The notes under the pieces are model-generated. The model was not told the DNA's origin, did no database searches, and saw nothing but the letters and a program-made list of their open reading frames with translations. Made by a program: the position numbers and the translations under genes. A DNA stretch of 50,637 nucleotides. Source: an uncultured Lentisphaerota bacterium (GTDB lineage: Bacteria; Verrucomicrobiota; Kiritimatiellia; RFP12; UBA1067). The DNA lies in the NCBI GenBank assembly GCA_946413265.1, contig CAMKJU010000021.1, positions 1-50,637 on the forward strand, written 5' to 3'. Below are positions 9,119-16,297 of this stretch, piece by piece. Each line of letters opens with the position of its first letter. The first letter of the stretch is position 1.

Positions 9119-10861
9119 TTATTTTGCCGTGAAAAGCTCTCGCACCTTCTTCGCCGCCAGTTTCTCTCGGCGGTAGATGTCGAAGATTCCGGCCTTGTTC
9201 TGGCCGAGGGGACGCATGCGGATGTCCGCCCCGCCGCGGAACCATGTGCGCGAATCGCAGAACTGCCACACGGCCACGCCCTGCACGATCTTGTCCTTTA
9301 TGGCGAAGTCCACCGAGTTGCCAAGGTATTCGGCCTGGAACTCCTCGCTCCACTGCGCGCCCGCCGGATCGTGGCAGCCGTACAGCGAATAGCATCCCGT
9401 CTCGCCGATCATGATCGGCTTGTCGGGACCGTGCCGTTCGCGGAAAATCCGCGCCACGGCGCCGAGTCGTTCGCGCACGGTCTGCGAAAGGCTCTCCGGC
9501 GTCGTGGCCGTGCCGATGTCCTGGTGCCAGGACGGATAGAGGTTGTAGGCGATGAAGTCCGTCCGCTCGTTCGCGATTTCCTTGTCGTAGCGGCTGGTGG
9601 CGTACGAGACGGGACGCCCCGTATTCTCGGCATGGAGCGCATCGACCAGGAGGTTCGCGAGCGCACGGCCCTCCTTCGTCCGCGAGTTGAACTCGTTGAG
9701 GAACGCGTCGATGACGACGGACGGATGGTTGATCGACTTCCGCGCCATGAGCCGTGCTTGTTCAAGCGACAGCGCGATGTATTCTGGATTGGACATCTGG
9801 TCCGCCTTGTTCTGCCAGCCCAGCGTCTCCTCCCACACGAGAACGCCCGCCTCGTCGCAGAGATCGAGGAATTCCTCGCTTGGCGTGTAGTGCGACGTGC
9901 GAACGAAGTTCGCCCCCAGCCCCTTGATGAGCATCAGGTCGCGCCACATCGACTGACGGGATGTCGCATAGCCGTCCGCAGCGTCGGAATCGTGCCGGTT
10001 CACGCCCTTGAGGAACACCGACTCTCCGTTGAGCCAGAACTTCCCCTTCGCGCACTTGAACTCGCGCACGCCGAAGCGCGCATCAGCCGAACCCCTGCCG
10101 GGAACCGACACGCGCACACGGTGGAGGTTCGGCGCGGACGGACTCCACAACTTGAATCCCGGCACGTTCAGCGTGGCGCGTCCCTTCTCGAAGCGCACCG
10201 TCTTCGCCGCCGCGCCGTCGAACGAAACCCGTGCCTCCACCGTGTCCGGCAACACGTCCGAACCATCAGCCGCACGCCGCATCCTCAGCGCGATTTCAAC
10301 CTTTCCCGTCTTGTAGTCGCGGTTGCGCACGTAGAGGCGGTCGAGTTCCGTCTCCAGATTCTGAAGACGCAGTTCCACGCCGTGGTAGAATCCGCCGGAA
10401 CCGAGATAGTCGTAGTACGGCTGGAACATTTCGTTGCTTGCGGTGAAGAGACGGTTGTCGAGTGCGGCGACAAGCGTGTGGCGCCCCGCCTTGAGCGGTC
10501 CCGTCGCAAACTCCAATTCAGAGAACGCAAGCTTGGACAACCCGATTTCGCGTCCGTCTAACCAGAACCGCGCGCGAATGCCCATGCCCTTCACCTTGAG
10601 ATACGCGCCCGGAACATCGCGCCCGATCTCAAATTCGCGGCGATAGTGCGCCGTGCCGCGTTTCATGTAGTAGCGCGGCGTCAGGTCGAAGCAACAGGGA
10701 ACGGGCATCTTGTCCGACGCGGCGAACGCGCATGTCGCTCCTGAAATCGCCGCGCCCTCAGCAAACGAAAAATCCCATAGACCATCCAGAGACACGACCT
10801 CCATCGCACCAACCAAAATCGGAAGCAGCACGACTACCGTCAACAAACCTCGCTTTGCCAT
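9119..10861 (-). CDS. Secreted GH2 family beta-glycosidase (beta-galactosidase/glucuronidase type)
   Basis: 580 residues with a signal peptide (MAKRGLLTVVVLLPILVGA). The sugar-binding domain (about 20-170; YYMKRGTAHYRREF) is followed by an immunoglobulin-like domain and a TIM barrel. In the barrel are FLKGVNRHDSD (284-294), the acid/base glutamate E390 in FLNEFN and the nucleophile E487 in IMIGETG. The C-terminal NKAGIF...RR is typical of beta-glucuronidases and related GH2 enzymes. The length is short for GH2 beta-galactosidases and fits the glucuronidase-type layout. It releases a beta-linked sugar from oligosaccharides outside the cytoplasm, in keeping with the GH106-like gene 18 nt downstream. 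RBS: AAAGGA five nt before the ATG at 10861. Confidence 0.85.
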   Translation of the reverse strand: MAKRGLLTVVVLLPILVGAMEVVSLDGLWDFSFAEGAAISGATCAFAASDKMPVPCCFDLTPRYYMKRGTAHYRREFEIGRDVPGAYLKVKGMGIRARFWLDGREIGLSKLAFSELEFATGPLKAGRHTLVAALDNRLFTASNEMFQPYYDYLGSGGFYHGVELRLQNLETELDRLYVRNRDYKTGKVEIALRMRRAADGSDVLPDTVEARVSFDGAAAKTVRFEKGRATLNVPGFKLWSPSAPNLHRVRVSVPGRGSADARFGVREFKCAKGKFWLNGESVFLKGVNRHDSDAADGYATSRQSMWRDLMLIKGLGANFVRTSHYTPSEEFLDLCDEAGVLVWEETLGWQNKADQMSNPEYIALSLEQARLMARKSINHPSVVIDAFLNEFNSRTKEGRALANLLVDALHAENTGRPVSYATSRYDKEIANERTDFIAYNLYPSWHQDIGTATTPESLSQTVRERLGAVARIFRERHGPDKPIMIGETGCYSLYGCHDPAGAQWSEEFQAEYLGNSVDFAIKDKIVQGVAVWQFCDSRTWFRGGADIRMRPLGQNKAGIFDIYRREKLAAKKVRELFTAK

Positions 10862-10954
10862 ATATTCCTTTCATTTGCCTCAAGGGCTCTTCGTTAAACC
10901 TCTTCGCTCAGCACGCACACGCCTCCGTGGAACACGAGGACGAGCCGGTGGAGC

Positions 10955-10980
10955 GCAACGGGCGGGACGCCCGTTGTCCC
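10955..10980 (-). repeat. Second-type hairpin element in the broken ATPase gene
   Basis: Perfect 9-bp arms CAACGGGCG (10955-10963) and CGCCCGTTG (10967-10975) around a 3-nt loop, followed by TCCCA; on the minus strand it reads TGGGA then the hairpin. It abuts the GGTAGGG-type element at 10983. Confidence 0.6.
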
Positions 10981-10982
10981 AG

Positions 10983-11009
10983 TGGTAGGGCCGCCTCGCC
11001 GAGGCAGCG
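10983..11009 (+). repeat. GGTAGGG hairpin element in the broken ATPase gene
   Basis: GGTAGGG, arm CCGCCTC, loop GCC, arm GAGGCAG (one mismatch), then CGC. A fourth distinct arm sequence in this family. Confidence 0.65.
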
Positions 11010-11147
11010 CGGACGCAGAAACACCGCATACGCGGTCTGCTCGAGGTCGCGTATTTTCGCGGTGCGGTCCACGAACCAGGCGTTCTTCTTCCTGATCTGC
11101 GCGTAGTCCGCCACGCCGTAGAGTATGGGCCTTGTCTTTTCCACTGG

Positions 11148-11187
11148 GCATAGTATATCAAAACACCTCGCCCCTGTGCGGACAAAA
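11148..11187 (-). promoter_or_regulatory. Promoter of the broken ATPase gene, shared as a ~40-bp repeat
   Basis: Contains the extended -10 TGATATACT (-10 hexamer 11157-11152) followed by ATGCC and, after 7 nt, GTG at 11144. The upstream stretch with CAGGGGCG is closely matched at 18694-18735 in front of the zeta-like pair. Confidence 0.55.
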
Positions 11188-11205
11188 CGGCTTCAGGCTT
11201 GCCCG

Positions 11206-12450
11206 TCAATTGACCGACGAAGCGCTGTTGAGCAAGACCACGGCCTTCGTAGCAGACTCCACGGCGTCTGCACGACCTTTGGGCAGGGGACGTGCTTCCG
11301 CCTCTTCGCAGGACACTCCGTGTTTCTTGAGAAGGTCCCGGACATACTGGACTTTCACCGCGAAGTTCGATTCGGGCGCAACATGTCCGTGCAGTTTCAA
11401 GATCAACTGCGCCTTCAGCGTGGATGACATGATTCCGCACACCCTGCCCGAGGCGTCGAACACGGGTCCACCGCTCGAACCGGGACGAATGGGCGCCGTC
11501 ACGGAGAACTCCTTCGCATCTCCCTGCATTCCCTCATGGGCGCTCACAACGCCCTCTCCGTACTTGATCGAGCGGCCAAGCGTTTTCGGGATCGGATAAC
11601 CGAGCACCCAGACCTCCTCTGCAAGACGCGGGATCCCCCGCGCCACGGACAGCGACACCGGGCTGCGCCATTTCGGGTCGACCACCTCCAGCAGCGCCAC
11701 GTCATTCTTCGCGTCGCGTCCCACGAGCTTCAGGTCCACGCGCCTCTCATTCGTGTCCATGAACCAGAACTTCTCTCCTTCCTTTGCGCAGTGGGCACAG
11801 GTCACGAGATGGGTCGGCGTGACGAACCAGGCAGTCGCCGTGCTCTTGTTGACCTTCTTGACGAGAGGGTTGAGCAGCTCGAAATTGGACAAGGCGCGCG
11901 CGATCTCGTTGCAGCCTTCAGTCGCATGCTTCTTCGCGGCGGCCACGCTCCCGGCCTGCACGCAGAAATCGACCAGCACGACCATGCCGCCTTCGGCGGG
12001 AATTGCAGACAGATGGCGCCAGGCGCGTTTCTTCTCGCTCGTCAAGTCCGCCGCCACGACCATGACGTTTCCGAGAGCCATGACACAGTGGGCCTCTTCC
12101 TTCCAGTCCCCGCCAACGGACATCTGCGCGCTTTCGCCCTTGATCTGCTCGGCCTTGATCCACTTGACGTAGAGGTCCGACTTTTTCCTGTCGATCGGAC
12201 GGACGTCGATGGAGAAGTCGACCCGCCAGCCGTTGAACGACCGGGACCAGACCACAAGCGGATGGTCGTTCGTCTTGCAGGAGTAGCCGACGGGCCCCTT
12301 CTGCTTCACGCGCACGCCCTTCGCCAAGGGAACATCGTGGCTCGAGAAGTGCGAATGTTCATTTTTCGTCCCCTTCTCGCAATACCGGATCTCTCCGAAT
12401 GAGACGGAGGAAAGGACAACGGCAAACAAAATGACGGATAGTCTTTTCAT
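11206..12450 (-). CDS. Secreted trypsin-like (S1C/HtrA-type) serine protease
   Basis: 414 residues from ATG 12450, chosen because a signal peptide begins there (MKRLSVILFAVVLSSVSFG); the open frame runs further upstream only through repeat DNA. The N-terminal 190 residues have no recognised domain. Residues 205-350 are a trypsin-fold protease with the triad H220 (VTCAHC), D250 (KNDVALLE) and S326 (PGSSGGPV). No PDZ domain follows, unlike DegP/HtrA. It probably cleaves or senses proteins in the periplasm or outside the cell. It may be co-transcribed with the DUF4143 remnant upstream; the 106 nt between them are repeat copy A. The stop codon lies within an 18-bp sequence repeated at 13143. Confidence 0.8.
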   Translation of the reverse strand: MKRLSVILFAVVLSSVSFGEIRYCEKGTKNEHSHFSSHDVPLAKGVRVKQKGPVGYSCKTNDHPLVVWSRSFNGWRVDFSIDVRPIDRKKSDLYVKWIKAEQIKGESAQMSVGGDWKEEAHCVMALGNVMVVAADLTSEKKRAWRHLSAIPAEGGMVVLVDFCVQAGSVAAAKKHATEGCNEIARALSNFELLNPLVKKVNKSTATAWFVTPTHLVTCAHCAKEGEKFWFMDTNERRVDLKLVGRDAKNDVALLEVVDPKWRSPVSLSVARGIPRLAEEVWVLGYPIPKTLGRSIKYGEGVVSAHEGMQGDAKEFSVTAPIRPGSSGGPVFDASGRVCGIMSSTLKAQLILKLHGHVAPESNFAVKVQYVRDLLKKHGVSCEEAEARPLPKGRADAVESATKAVVLLNSASSVN

Positions 12451-12475
12451 CTTTACACCAGCTTTATGATCGGAA

Positions 12476-12540
12476 GTTATTGAATGTTGCCAATGTGGAA
12501 ATGTTGCCAATGCCAATGTTGCCAATTTCCAATTGGCATT
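12476..12540. repeat. TTGCCAA-type repeat, copy A (left half only)
   Basis: 65 nt that match 13271-13335 with a single difference. Copies B and C continue into a complementary right arm and form a long imperfect palindrome centred on CCAATTGG; this copy stops after the centre and runs into the DUF4143 remnant. Confidence 0.75.
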
Positions 12541-12556
12541 GAAGGCTGTTCGGCAA

Positions 12557-13102
12557 TCACAGACAGTGCGCCATGTAGAACGGCAAATAGGTGATGCCGC
12601 CCTCTTCATGATAATCCTCCGTGCATACGACGTACTTGTCACCAAGCTTTCCTCGGCATCTTTCTATCAGGGCGTCGAGCGAGGCATGGCGTCTACAGGC
12701 CGCGCTCTTCGCTTCAATCGGACATGTCTTTATTCCACGACGAATCAGGAAGTCAATCTCCATCTTCGGATTCGTCTTCGAGTGGAAGAGCAGTTCGTGT
12801 CCCGCCGAGACAAGCGCCTGGGCGACGTAGTTCTCAAAGAACATTCCCTCGTTGATGCCGAGCTTGTCGTACAAGATTCCCCTCAACACTCGTCCGTCAA
12901 TTTCCTTCTCGCCCGTCATCGACTGCGACACCAGCAGTCCCGTGTCTGCGAAATAGCACTTGAAAAGCGAACTCTCAAGATTCAACTCCAGCCCCACGCT
13001 TGGATCGGTCGAGTTGTATGCGATCTTGCCTGCAAGTTTCGCCTTCCAGTCGAGAAATTCATGGTACGCCTTACGCTCAAACTCTATCGTCGAATTTTCC
13101 AT
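12557..13102 (-). pseudogene. AAA_14/DUF4143 protein with internal deletion of the ATPase domain
   Basis: 181 residues. The first 25 (IEFERKAYHEFLDWKAK) match the usual start of AAA_14/DUF4143 proteins, which are normally about 400 residues and go on to a GARQVGKT-type P-loop. Here the sequence jumps within about 10 residues to the C-terminal DUF4143 part (LNLESSLFKCYFADTGLL, FFENYVAQAL, and the nuclease-like KMEIDFLIRR...CPIEAKS). Roughly 200 residues with the ATPase are gone, in frame. It could be an expressed mini-protein, because a promoter-like TGGTATGAT (13134-13126) precedes it, but loss of the P-loop suggests decay. It is flanked by repeat copies A and B. Confidence 0.68.
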
Positions 13103-13142
13103 GACATTTTCTCTTTTCGGCGCATATCATACCAAAACCATC

Positions 13143-13160
13143 CTTGCCCGTCAATTGACC
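13143..13160. repeat. 18-bp direct repeat containing palindrome GTCAATTGAC (second copy at 11198-11215)
   Basis: CTTGCCCGTCAATTGACC occurs identically at 11198-11215 and 13143-13160, bracketing the protease and DUF4143 genes. Its inner ten bases are self-complementary. Confidence 0.6.
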
Positions 13161-13252
13161 TGTCACGAAATAAGCATAGTTGCACCTCTGTATTTGTCAC
13201 GAAATTGAGCAAGTTACACCCCAGGTTTTGTCACCTAATAGAGCATTACGCC
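13161..13252. repeat. Three iterons with 34-bp period beginning TGTCAC
   Basis: TGTCAC starts at 13161, 13195 and 13229, exactly 34 bp apart. Units 1 and 2 share TGTCACGAAAT, an AGCA core and TTRCACC; unit 3 is more degenerate (TGTCACCTAAT, AGCA). Spaced iterons suggest binding sites of a regulator or transposase, or the end of a lost mobile element. They start right at the end of the 18-bp repeat. Together with copy B and the inverted repeat at 13414 they fill the gene-free stretch 13103-13567. Confidence 0.55.
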
Positions 13253-13270
13253 TTCTCTCTAACTGCCGAG

Positions 13271-13369
13271 GTTATTGAATGTTGCCAATGTGGAAATGTT
13301 GCCAATGCCAATGTTGCCAATTTCCAATTGGTATTGGGCATTGGTATTGGCAACACTGGCAACATTTCC
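13271..13369. repeat. TTGCCAA-type palindromic repeat, copy B (complete)
   Basis: Left arm identical (one difference) to copy A, centre CCAATTGG, then a right arm with ATTGGCAACACTGGCAACAT that pairs imperfectly with the left. It could form a long hairpin downstream of the thioredoxin-like gene at 13568. Confidence 0.75.
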
Positions 13370-13413
13370 ACATTCACATCGCCTTGCCTATAACTTCCTT
13401 TGGACTTATCTTA

Positions 13414-13516
13414 TTTGCTTTCGCTACTGGGAGTTTTGGAGTTTAGGAGGCTTGGAGGATTTTTACAATTTTCTCCGAAACTCCTAGTCTCCTAATCTCC
13501 CAGCAGCGAAAGCAAT
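13414..13516. repeat. Large imperfect inverted repeat (GGAG-rich arms)
   Basis: Left arm from about 13414 (TTGCTTTCGCTACTGGGAG, then GGAGTTTAGGAGG) and right arm to about 13516 (CTCCTAATCTCCCAGCAGCG, AAAGCAA) are complementary over more than 40 nt with scattered mismatches. It lies downstream of the minus-strand thioredoxin-like gene, where a transcript could fold into it. It may be a terminator-like structure or a MITE-like repeat. Confidence 0.6.
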
Positions 13517-13567
13517 CAAAGTTATCATCATGTTGACTCCTACGTGAAGCGTAGGCGGCGGGCTCTC

Positions 13568-14560
13568 TTACTTTTTCCGGAAGCTCATGAGGTGCTTCAC
13601 GTATTCCGCCGCGCCGCCCTGGCGGTAGCCGGTCTTGCCGATCCTGTTGCCGTTGCCATCGAGGATGAGCGCCGTGGGGAAGCCCCTGATGCCGTATTTC
13701 TTCGTCAGCTTCTCGTTTTCGGCCTTGGCGTGGTCCGAGAGAAGCGCCTTGTTCTCAGGCGAATCGATGAACACGAGGACGTAGTCGTTCATCACTCCCG
13801 CCACGAACACCGGGTCGGACAACACCTCCTCTTCCAGCTTCTTGCACCAGTAGCACCAGTCGCTGCCGGAGAAGCAGGCGTAGACGAGTTTGCCCTCGGC
13901 CTTCGCCTTGGCGAGCGCCTCATCGAAGTTGTCTGTGAACCCCTTCGGTGTAGACGACTCCGGCTTCGCGTTCTTGTCGAACGGCACGACGCCAAGTTTC
14001 GGGTCCGGCGTGGGCGAGGGCTTCGAAGAAAGGACTACCGCACCCTTACCGTCGCTGTCCGCCTTGTTTGCAAAGAGGACATTTACCGACGCGTCGCAGA
14101 TGAAGAACGTGTTGTTTCGCGGCGCGCCCTCCTCGGCCTCAAGCTCGCCGCTGATCCTGACCGACTTGAGCAGCAAATCCTTCTCGTACGGCTCTGCGCC
14201 GCCTGCGCCGAGAATGATGATCTTTGTGATCGATCCCTTACCGGACAAAAGTCCAGACCCGCTTGTGCCGAATGGATCCTCGCCAAGTTGGGACACCTTG
14301 AAATTTGGTTCGAGGAACAGCCTCGCCTTCACGTTGGTGGGGAAGTCGTATTCGAGGTTGAACACGGCGAGATTCCCCGGCGTGACGACGATGCGCGTCT
14401 CAGGCGGAAACCGTTTTGTCTTCAGCTCGTCTTTTCCCGCGTCCGCAACGGCAACCGCCGTCAGCCTGACCTTGAAGTCCTCCGCCTTCGGTCCGGCGGA
14501 GACGGCGATACTCGCCAGGCACAGCCCGGCAGCAAACACAGCAGTAGTATTCTTTTTCAT
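13568..14560 (-). CDS. Secreted thioredoxin-like protein, paralogue 1
   Basis: 330 residues from ATG 14560, where a signal peptide starts (MKKNTTAVFAAGLCLASIAVSA). Residues about 25-190 are an unassigned beta-rich domain shared, with much divergence, with the gene at 16298. Residues about 205-330 are a thioredoxin fold of the thioredoxin_7/DsbD-gamma kind with the active site WCYWCK (C236, C239) and the cis-proline in RGFPTALI. It likely acts on disulfides outside the cytoplasm. The thioredoxin part differs at only about ten positions from paralogue 2. The gene follows the DUF234 ATPase by 37 nt and may share its promoter; no clear RBS is visible. Confidence 0.83.
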   Translation of the reverse strand: MKKNTTAVFAAGLCLASIAVSAGPKAEDFKVRLTAVAVADAGKDELKTKRFPPETRIVVTPGNLAVFNLEYDFPTNVKARLFLEPNFKVSQLGEDPFGTSGSGLLSGKGSITKIIILGAGGAEPYEKDLLLKSVRISGELEAEEGAPRNNTFFICDASVNVLFANKADSDGKGAVVLSSKPSPTPDPKLGVVPFDKNAKPESSTPKGFTDNFDEALAKAKAEGKLVYACFSGSDWCYWCKKLEEEVLSDPVFVAGVMNDYVLVFIDSPENKALLSDHAKAENEKLTKKYGIRGFPTALILDGNGNRIGKTGYRQGGAAEYVKHLMSFRKK

Positions 14561-14597
14561 TGGCGGTTTTTGGTTTAGTTGATGAGACAGCACAGGA

Positions 14598-16049
14598 TCA
14601 GCGCAATTTCAAAAGCTCTTCTGCGTCGATAAGAGCGGAGAAATAACCATCTTCGCGAATCTGCGGGTCAAGTTGTCCCTGATAGACAAGGGCCGTGCGA
14701 ACAGACACTCCCCTGCGCACACGAAGCCGCGACACCTTTTCTTCAACCTCCTTCACGACAGCGACTCCAATCCTTCGCTTGCGCTTCACCTCCACGACAT
14801 AATAGGTCTTGGGCGTCTGGATGAGAAGATCTATCTGCACGCCAGGCCCGTTTCGCACCGATGCCGCCCTCCTGTATGGAGCGATGGAAATCACCCTCGC
14901 CCGATCAAGTCCGAGCCTTTCGTAGAACTCGGGCAGATGGTTCAGCATGAGGCTCTCGAACTGAAGACCCATTATCGCGTCCCATTCGGGAAGTTCGGCA
15001 AGCGGAGGAGCGGCATAGACTCCCTTCAGAATCGCCTCGCGATGCGGCTCTACATAACGCAGGTAAAAGCGTGAGTAGTTGTCCTTGATGCGATAGCGCA
15101 ACGCCAGCGCCTTTGCGCCGGTCTCGGGGTTGACACCGGCGTCGCAGGCTATGAACCCCGCCTTCTCCAATTCGTCCAGATGTTCCGAAACATGTCCGTT
15201 CTTCACCATCCCGACGTCCTGTGAAATCTCGCTCACCGTCCTCGGGCCGCAGCGAAGCGAAAACATGATCTTCCGCTTGACTGCATGCGACTCCCCGAAT
15301 ACGTCGTTGAATATCCTGTCGAAGTCGCTGAAGAGGTAGCCACCCGACGTGAAACTCAGCCGACGGACATTCTCGTCCGCCGAAAGCCTCGGATTGATTT
15401 CCTCGAGATATCGCGGAACCGCGCCCGTCACGGAAAGGACGTCGAAGAACTCCCCGCAGTCAAGATGCCTCGCGGCGCGTCCCCAGAATCCGACGCAGTC
15501 GTCAAGCCGCATCTCCTCCAACACGAACTCAATTGAAATCCGCCCGACGAAACCCGTGTTGTTGAGTATGTTGCGCTGAATCCAGGCGGACACGCTGCCG
15601 CAGACGAAGAACACCAGGTTATCCCTTTTGGAGAGGGACAGGTCCCAGAGGTTCTTCAACTCGCCGGGGAAAGAGGGATCGTATTTGCCCATCCATGAAA
15701 TCTCGTCCAGCAGAACGACTGTCCTCGCCCGCCCGCGAACGGCGTCCGCAAGGAGCGCAAAGGCCTGCTGCCAGCTCTCCGCCGAACCTCGCGTCCGCCC
15801 CGTCTGCATAGAAAGGCGCTCGCAGAACGAATCCAGCTGACGCTGGTTTGTCATCTTCTCGTCGGGAGGGAGACCGCTGATTTCAATGAACCGGCATCCG
15901 CTGCGCGACGCGAACTCCTCGATCAGCGTGGACTTGCCAATGCGACGGCGCCCGCGGCAGACAACAAACGACGACGTGCGTTTCTCCCACAACCCGGAAA
16001 GAACCGCCAGCTCCTTTGCGCGACCTATGAACCGTGATTTCGACTTCAT
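14598..16049 (-). CDS. Archaeal-type AAA ATPase with C-terminal DUF234 domain
   Basis: 483 residues. ATG 16049 is chosen because AGGAAGG sits 8 nt upstream; a TTG at 16073 is possible. The N-terminus FIGRAKELAVL and Walker A GRRRIGKST (33-41), with Walker B VVLLDEISW, mark the ATPase_2 family (PF01637). A winged-helix region (TVSEISQDVG...SEHLDELEKAGFI) precedes the C-terminal DUF234 domain (PF03008) with IDLLIQT...VVEVKRKRR, a D...ExK nuclease-like core. The family is common in archaea and anaerobic bacteria and its function is unknown. It has the best-matching consensus promoter in the window (16089-16117). Confidence 0.85.
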   Translation of the reverse strand: MKSKSRFIGRAKELAVLSGLWEKRTSSFVVCRGRRRIGKSTLIEEFASRSGCRFIEISGLPPDEKMTNQRQLDSFCERLSMQTGRTRGSAESWQQAFALLADAVRGRARTVVLLDEISWMGKYDPSFPGELKNLWDLSLSKRDNLVFFVCGSVSAWIQRNILNNTGFVGRISIEFVLEEMRLDDCVGFWGRAARHLDCGEFFDVLSVTGAVPRYLEEINPRLSADENVRRLSFTSGGYLFSDFDRIFNDVFGESHAVKRKIMFSLRCGPRTVSEISQDVGMVKNGHVSEHLDELEKAGFIACDAGVNPETGAKALALRYRIKDNYSRFYLRYVEPHREAILKGVYAAPPLAELPEWDAIMGLQFESLMLNHLPEFYERLGLDRARVISIAPYRRAASVRNGPGVQIDLLIQTPKTYYVVEVKRKRRIGVAVVKEVEEKVSRLRVRRGVSVRTALVYQGQLDPQIREDGYFSALIDAEELLKLR

Positions 16050-16088
16050 CGCATCAACCTTCCTCTTCTCCAAGAAATGTACAAGGAG

Positions 16089-16117
16089 ATTCTATCAAAA
16101 GGAGCGCGTCCTGTCAA
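16089..16117 (-). promoter_or_regulatory. Sigma70-type promoter of the DUF234 ATPase gene
   Basis: Minus-strand TTGACA (16117-16112), 17-nt spacer, TAGAAT (16094-16089) with TGA before the -10. The leader to ATG 16049 is about 33 nt and carries the AGGAAGG ribosome site. Confidence 0.7.
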
Positions 16118-16167
16118 CCTCTAAAGGGCACGAATTGTTGATTTATGACAATCTGTGCCCTACTGCC

Positions 16168-16240
16168 ATGTTGCCAATGCCAATGTTGCCAATTCCCAAT
16201 TGGCATTGGGCATTGGCAACACTGGCAACATTTCCATATT
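16168..16240. repeat. TTGCCAA-type palindromic repeat, copy C
   Basis: Left arm TGTTGCCAATGCCAATGTTG, centre CCAATTGG, right arm with GGCAACACTGGCAACATTTC. It lies downstream of the thioredoxin-like gene at 16298 just as copy B lies downstream of paralogue 1, so it may serve as a common 3' end. Confidence 0.72.
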
Positions 16241-16297
16241 CCCATAATTTCATATTTCCACATTTCCACAGTTTCACATTCAACATCGTCTCCTCAC

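Larger units (their letters stand above)
10908..11144 (-). pseudogene. Truncated AAA-ATPase_like gene, broken at the Walker A by hairpin repeats
   Basis: From GTG 11144 the product begins with ILYGVADYAQIRKKNAWFVD and AVFLRPR, the recognisable N-terminus of AAA-ATPase_like proteins (compare the intact gene at 4390-6108). Just where the Walker A (RPRRFGK) should run on, the reading frame passes into repeat sequence (LGEAALPLGQRASRPL) and stops after 78 residues. ATPase and nuclease domains are absent. The break coincides with the hairpin elements at 10955-11009, so their arrival probably accompanied the inactivation. A promoter is retained, with its -10 7 nt from the GTG. Confidence 0.72.

Noticed and set aside
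7181..10561. Very long plus-strand open frame (over 1100 codons) opposite the glycosidase genes
   Set aside because: It lies antisense to two clear glycosidases and codes a low-complexity run rich in Arg, His, Val and Ala, as expected on the complement of GC-rich genes. The same applies to the long plus-strand frames at 2438-4444 and 41679-42848.
10894..11151. Alternative 85-residue frame starting at ATG 11151
   Set aside because: This frame gives an arginine-rich product with no similarity, while the neighbouring frame from GTG 11144 shows the AAA-ATPase N-terminus.
12451..12645. Protease start at 12645 giving 65 more residues
   Set aside because: The extension is coded by the TTGCCAA repeat and the end of the DUF4143 gene, whereas a proper signal peptide starts at 12450.
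12476..16240. TTGCCAA repeats as CRISPR or as transposon ends
   Set aside because: Copies are isolated, not regularly spaced, and no transposase lies between them; a dispersed palindromic repeat is the simpler reading.
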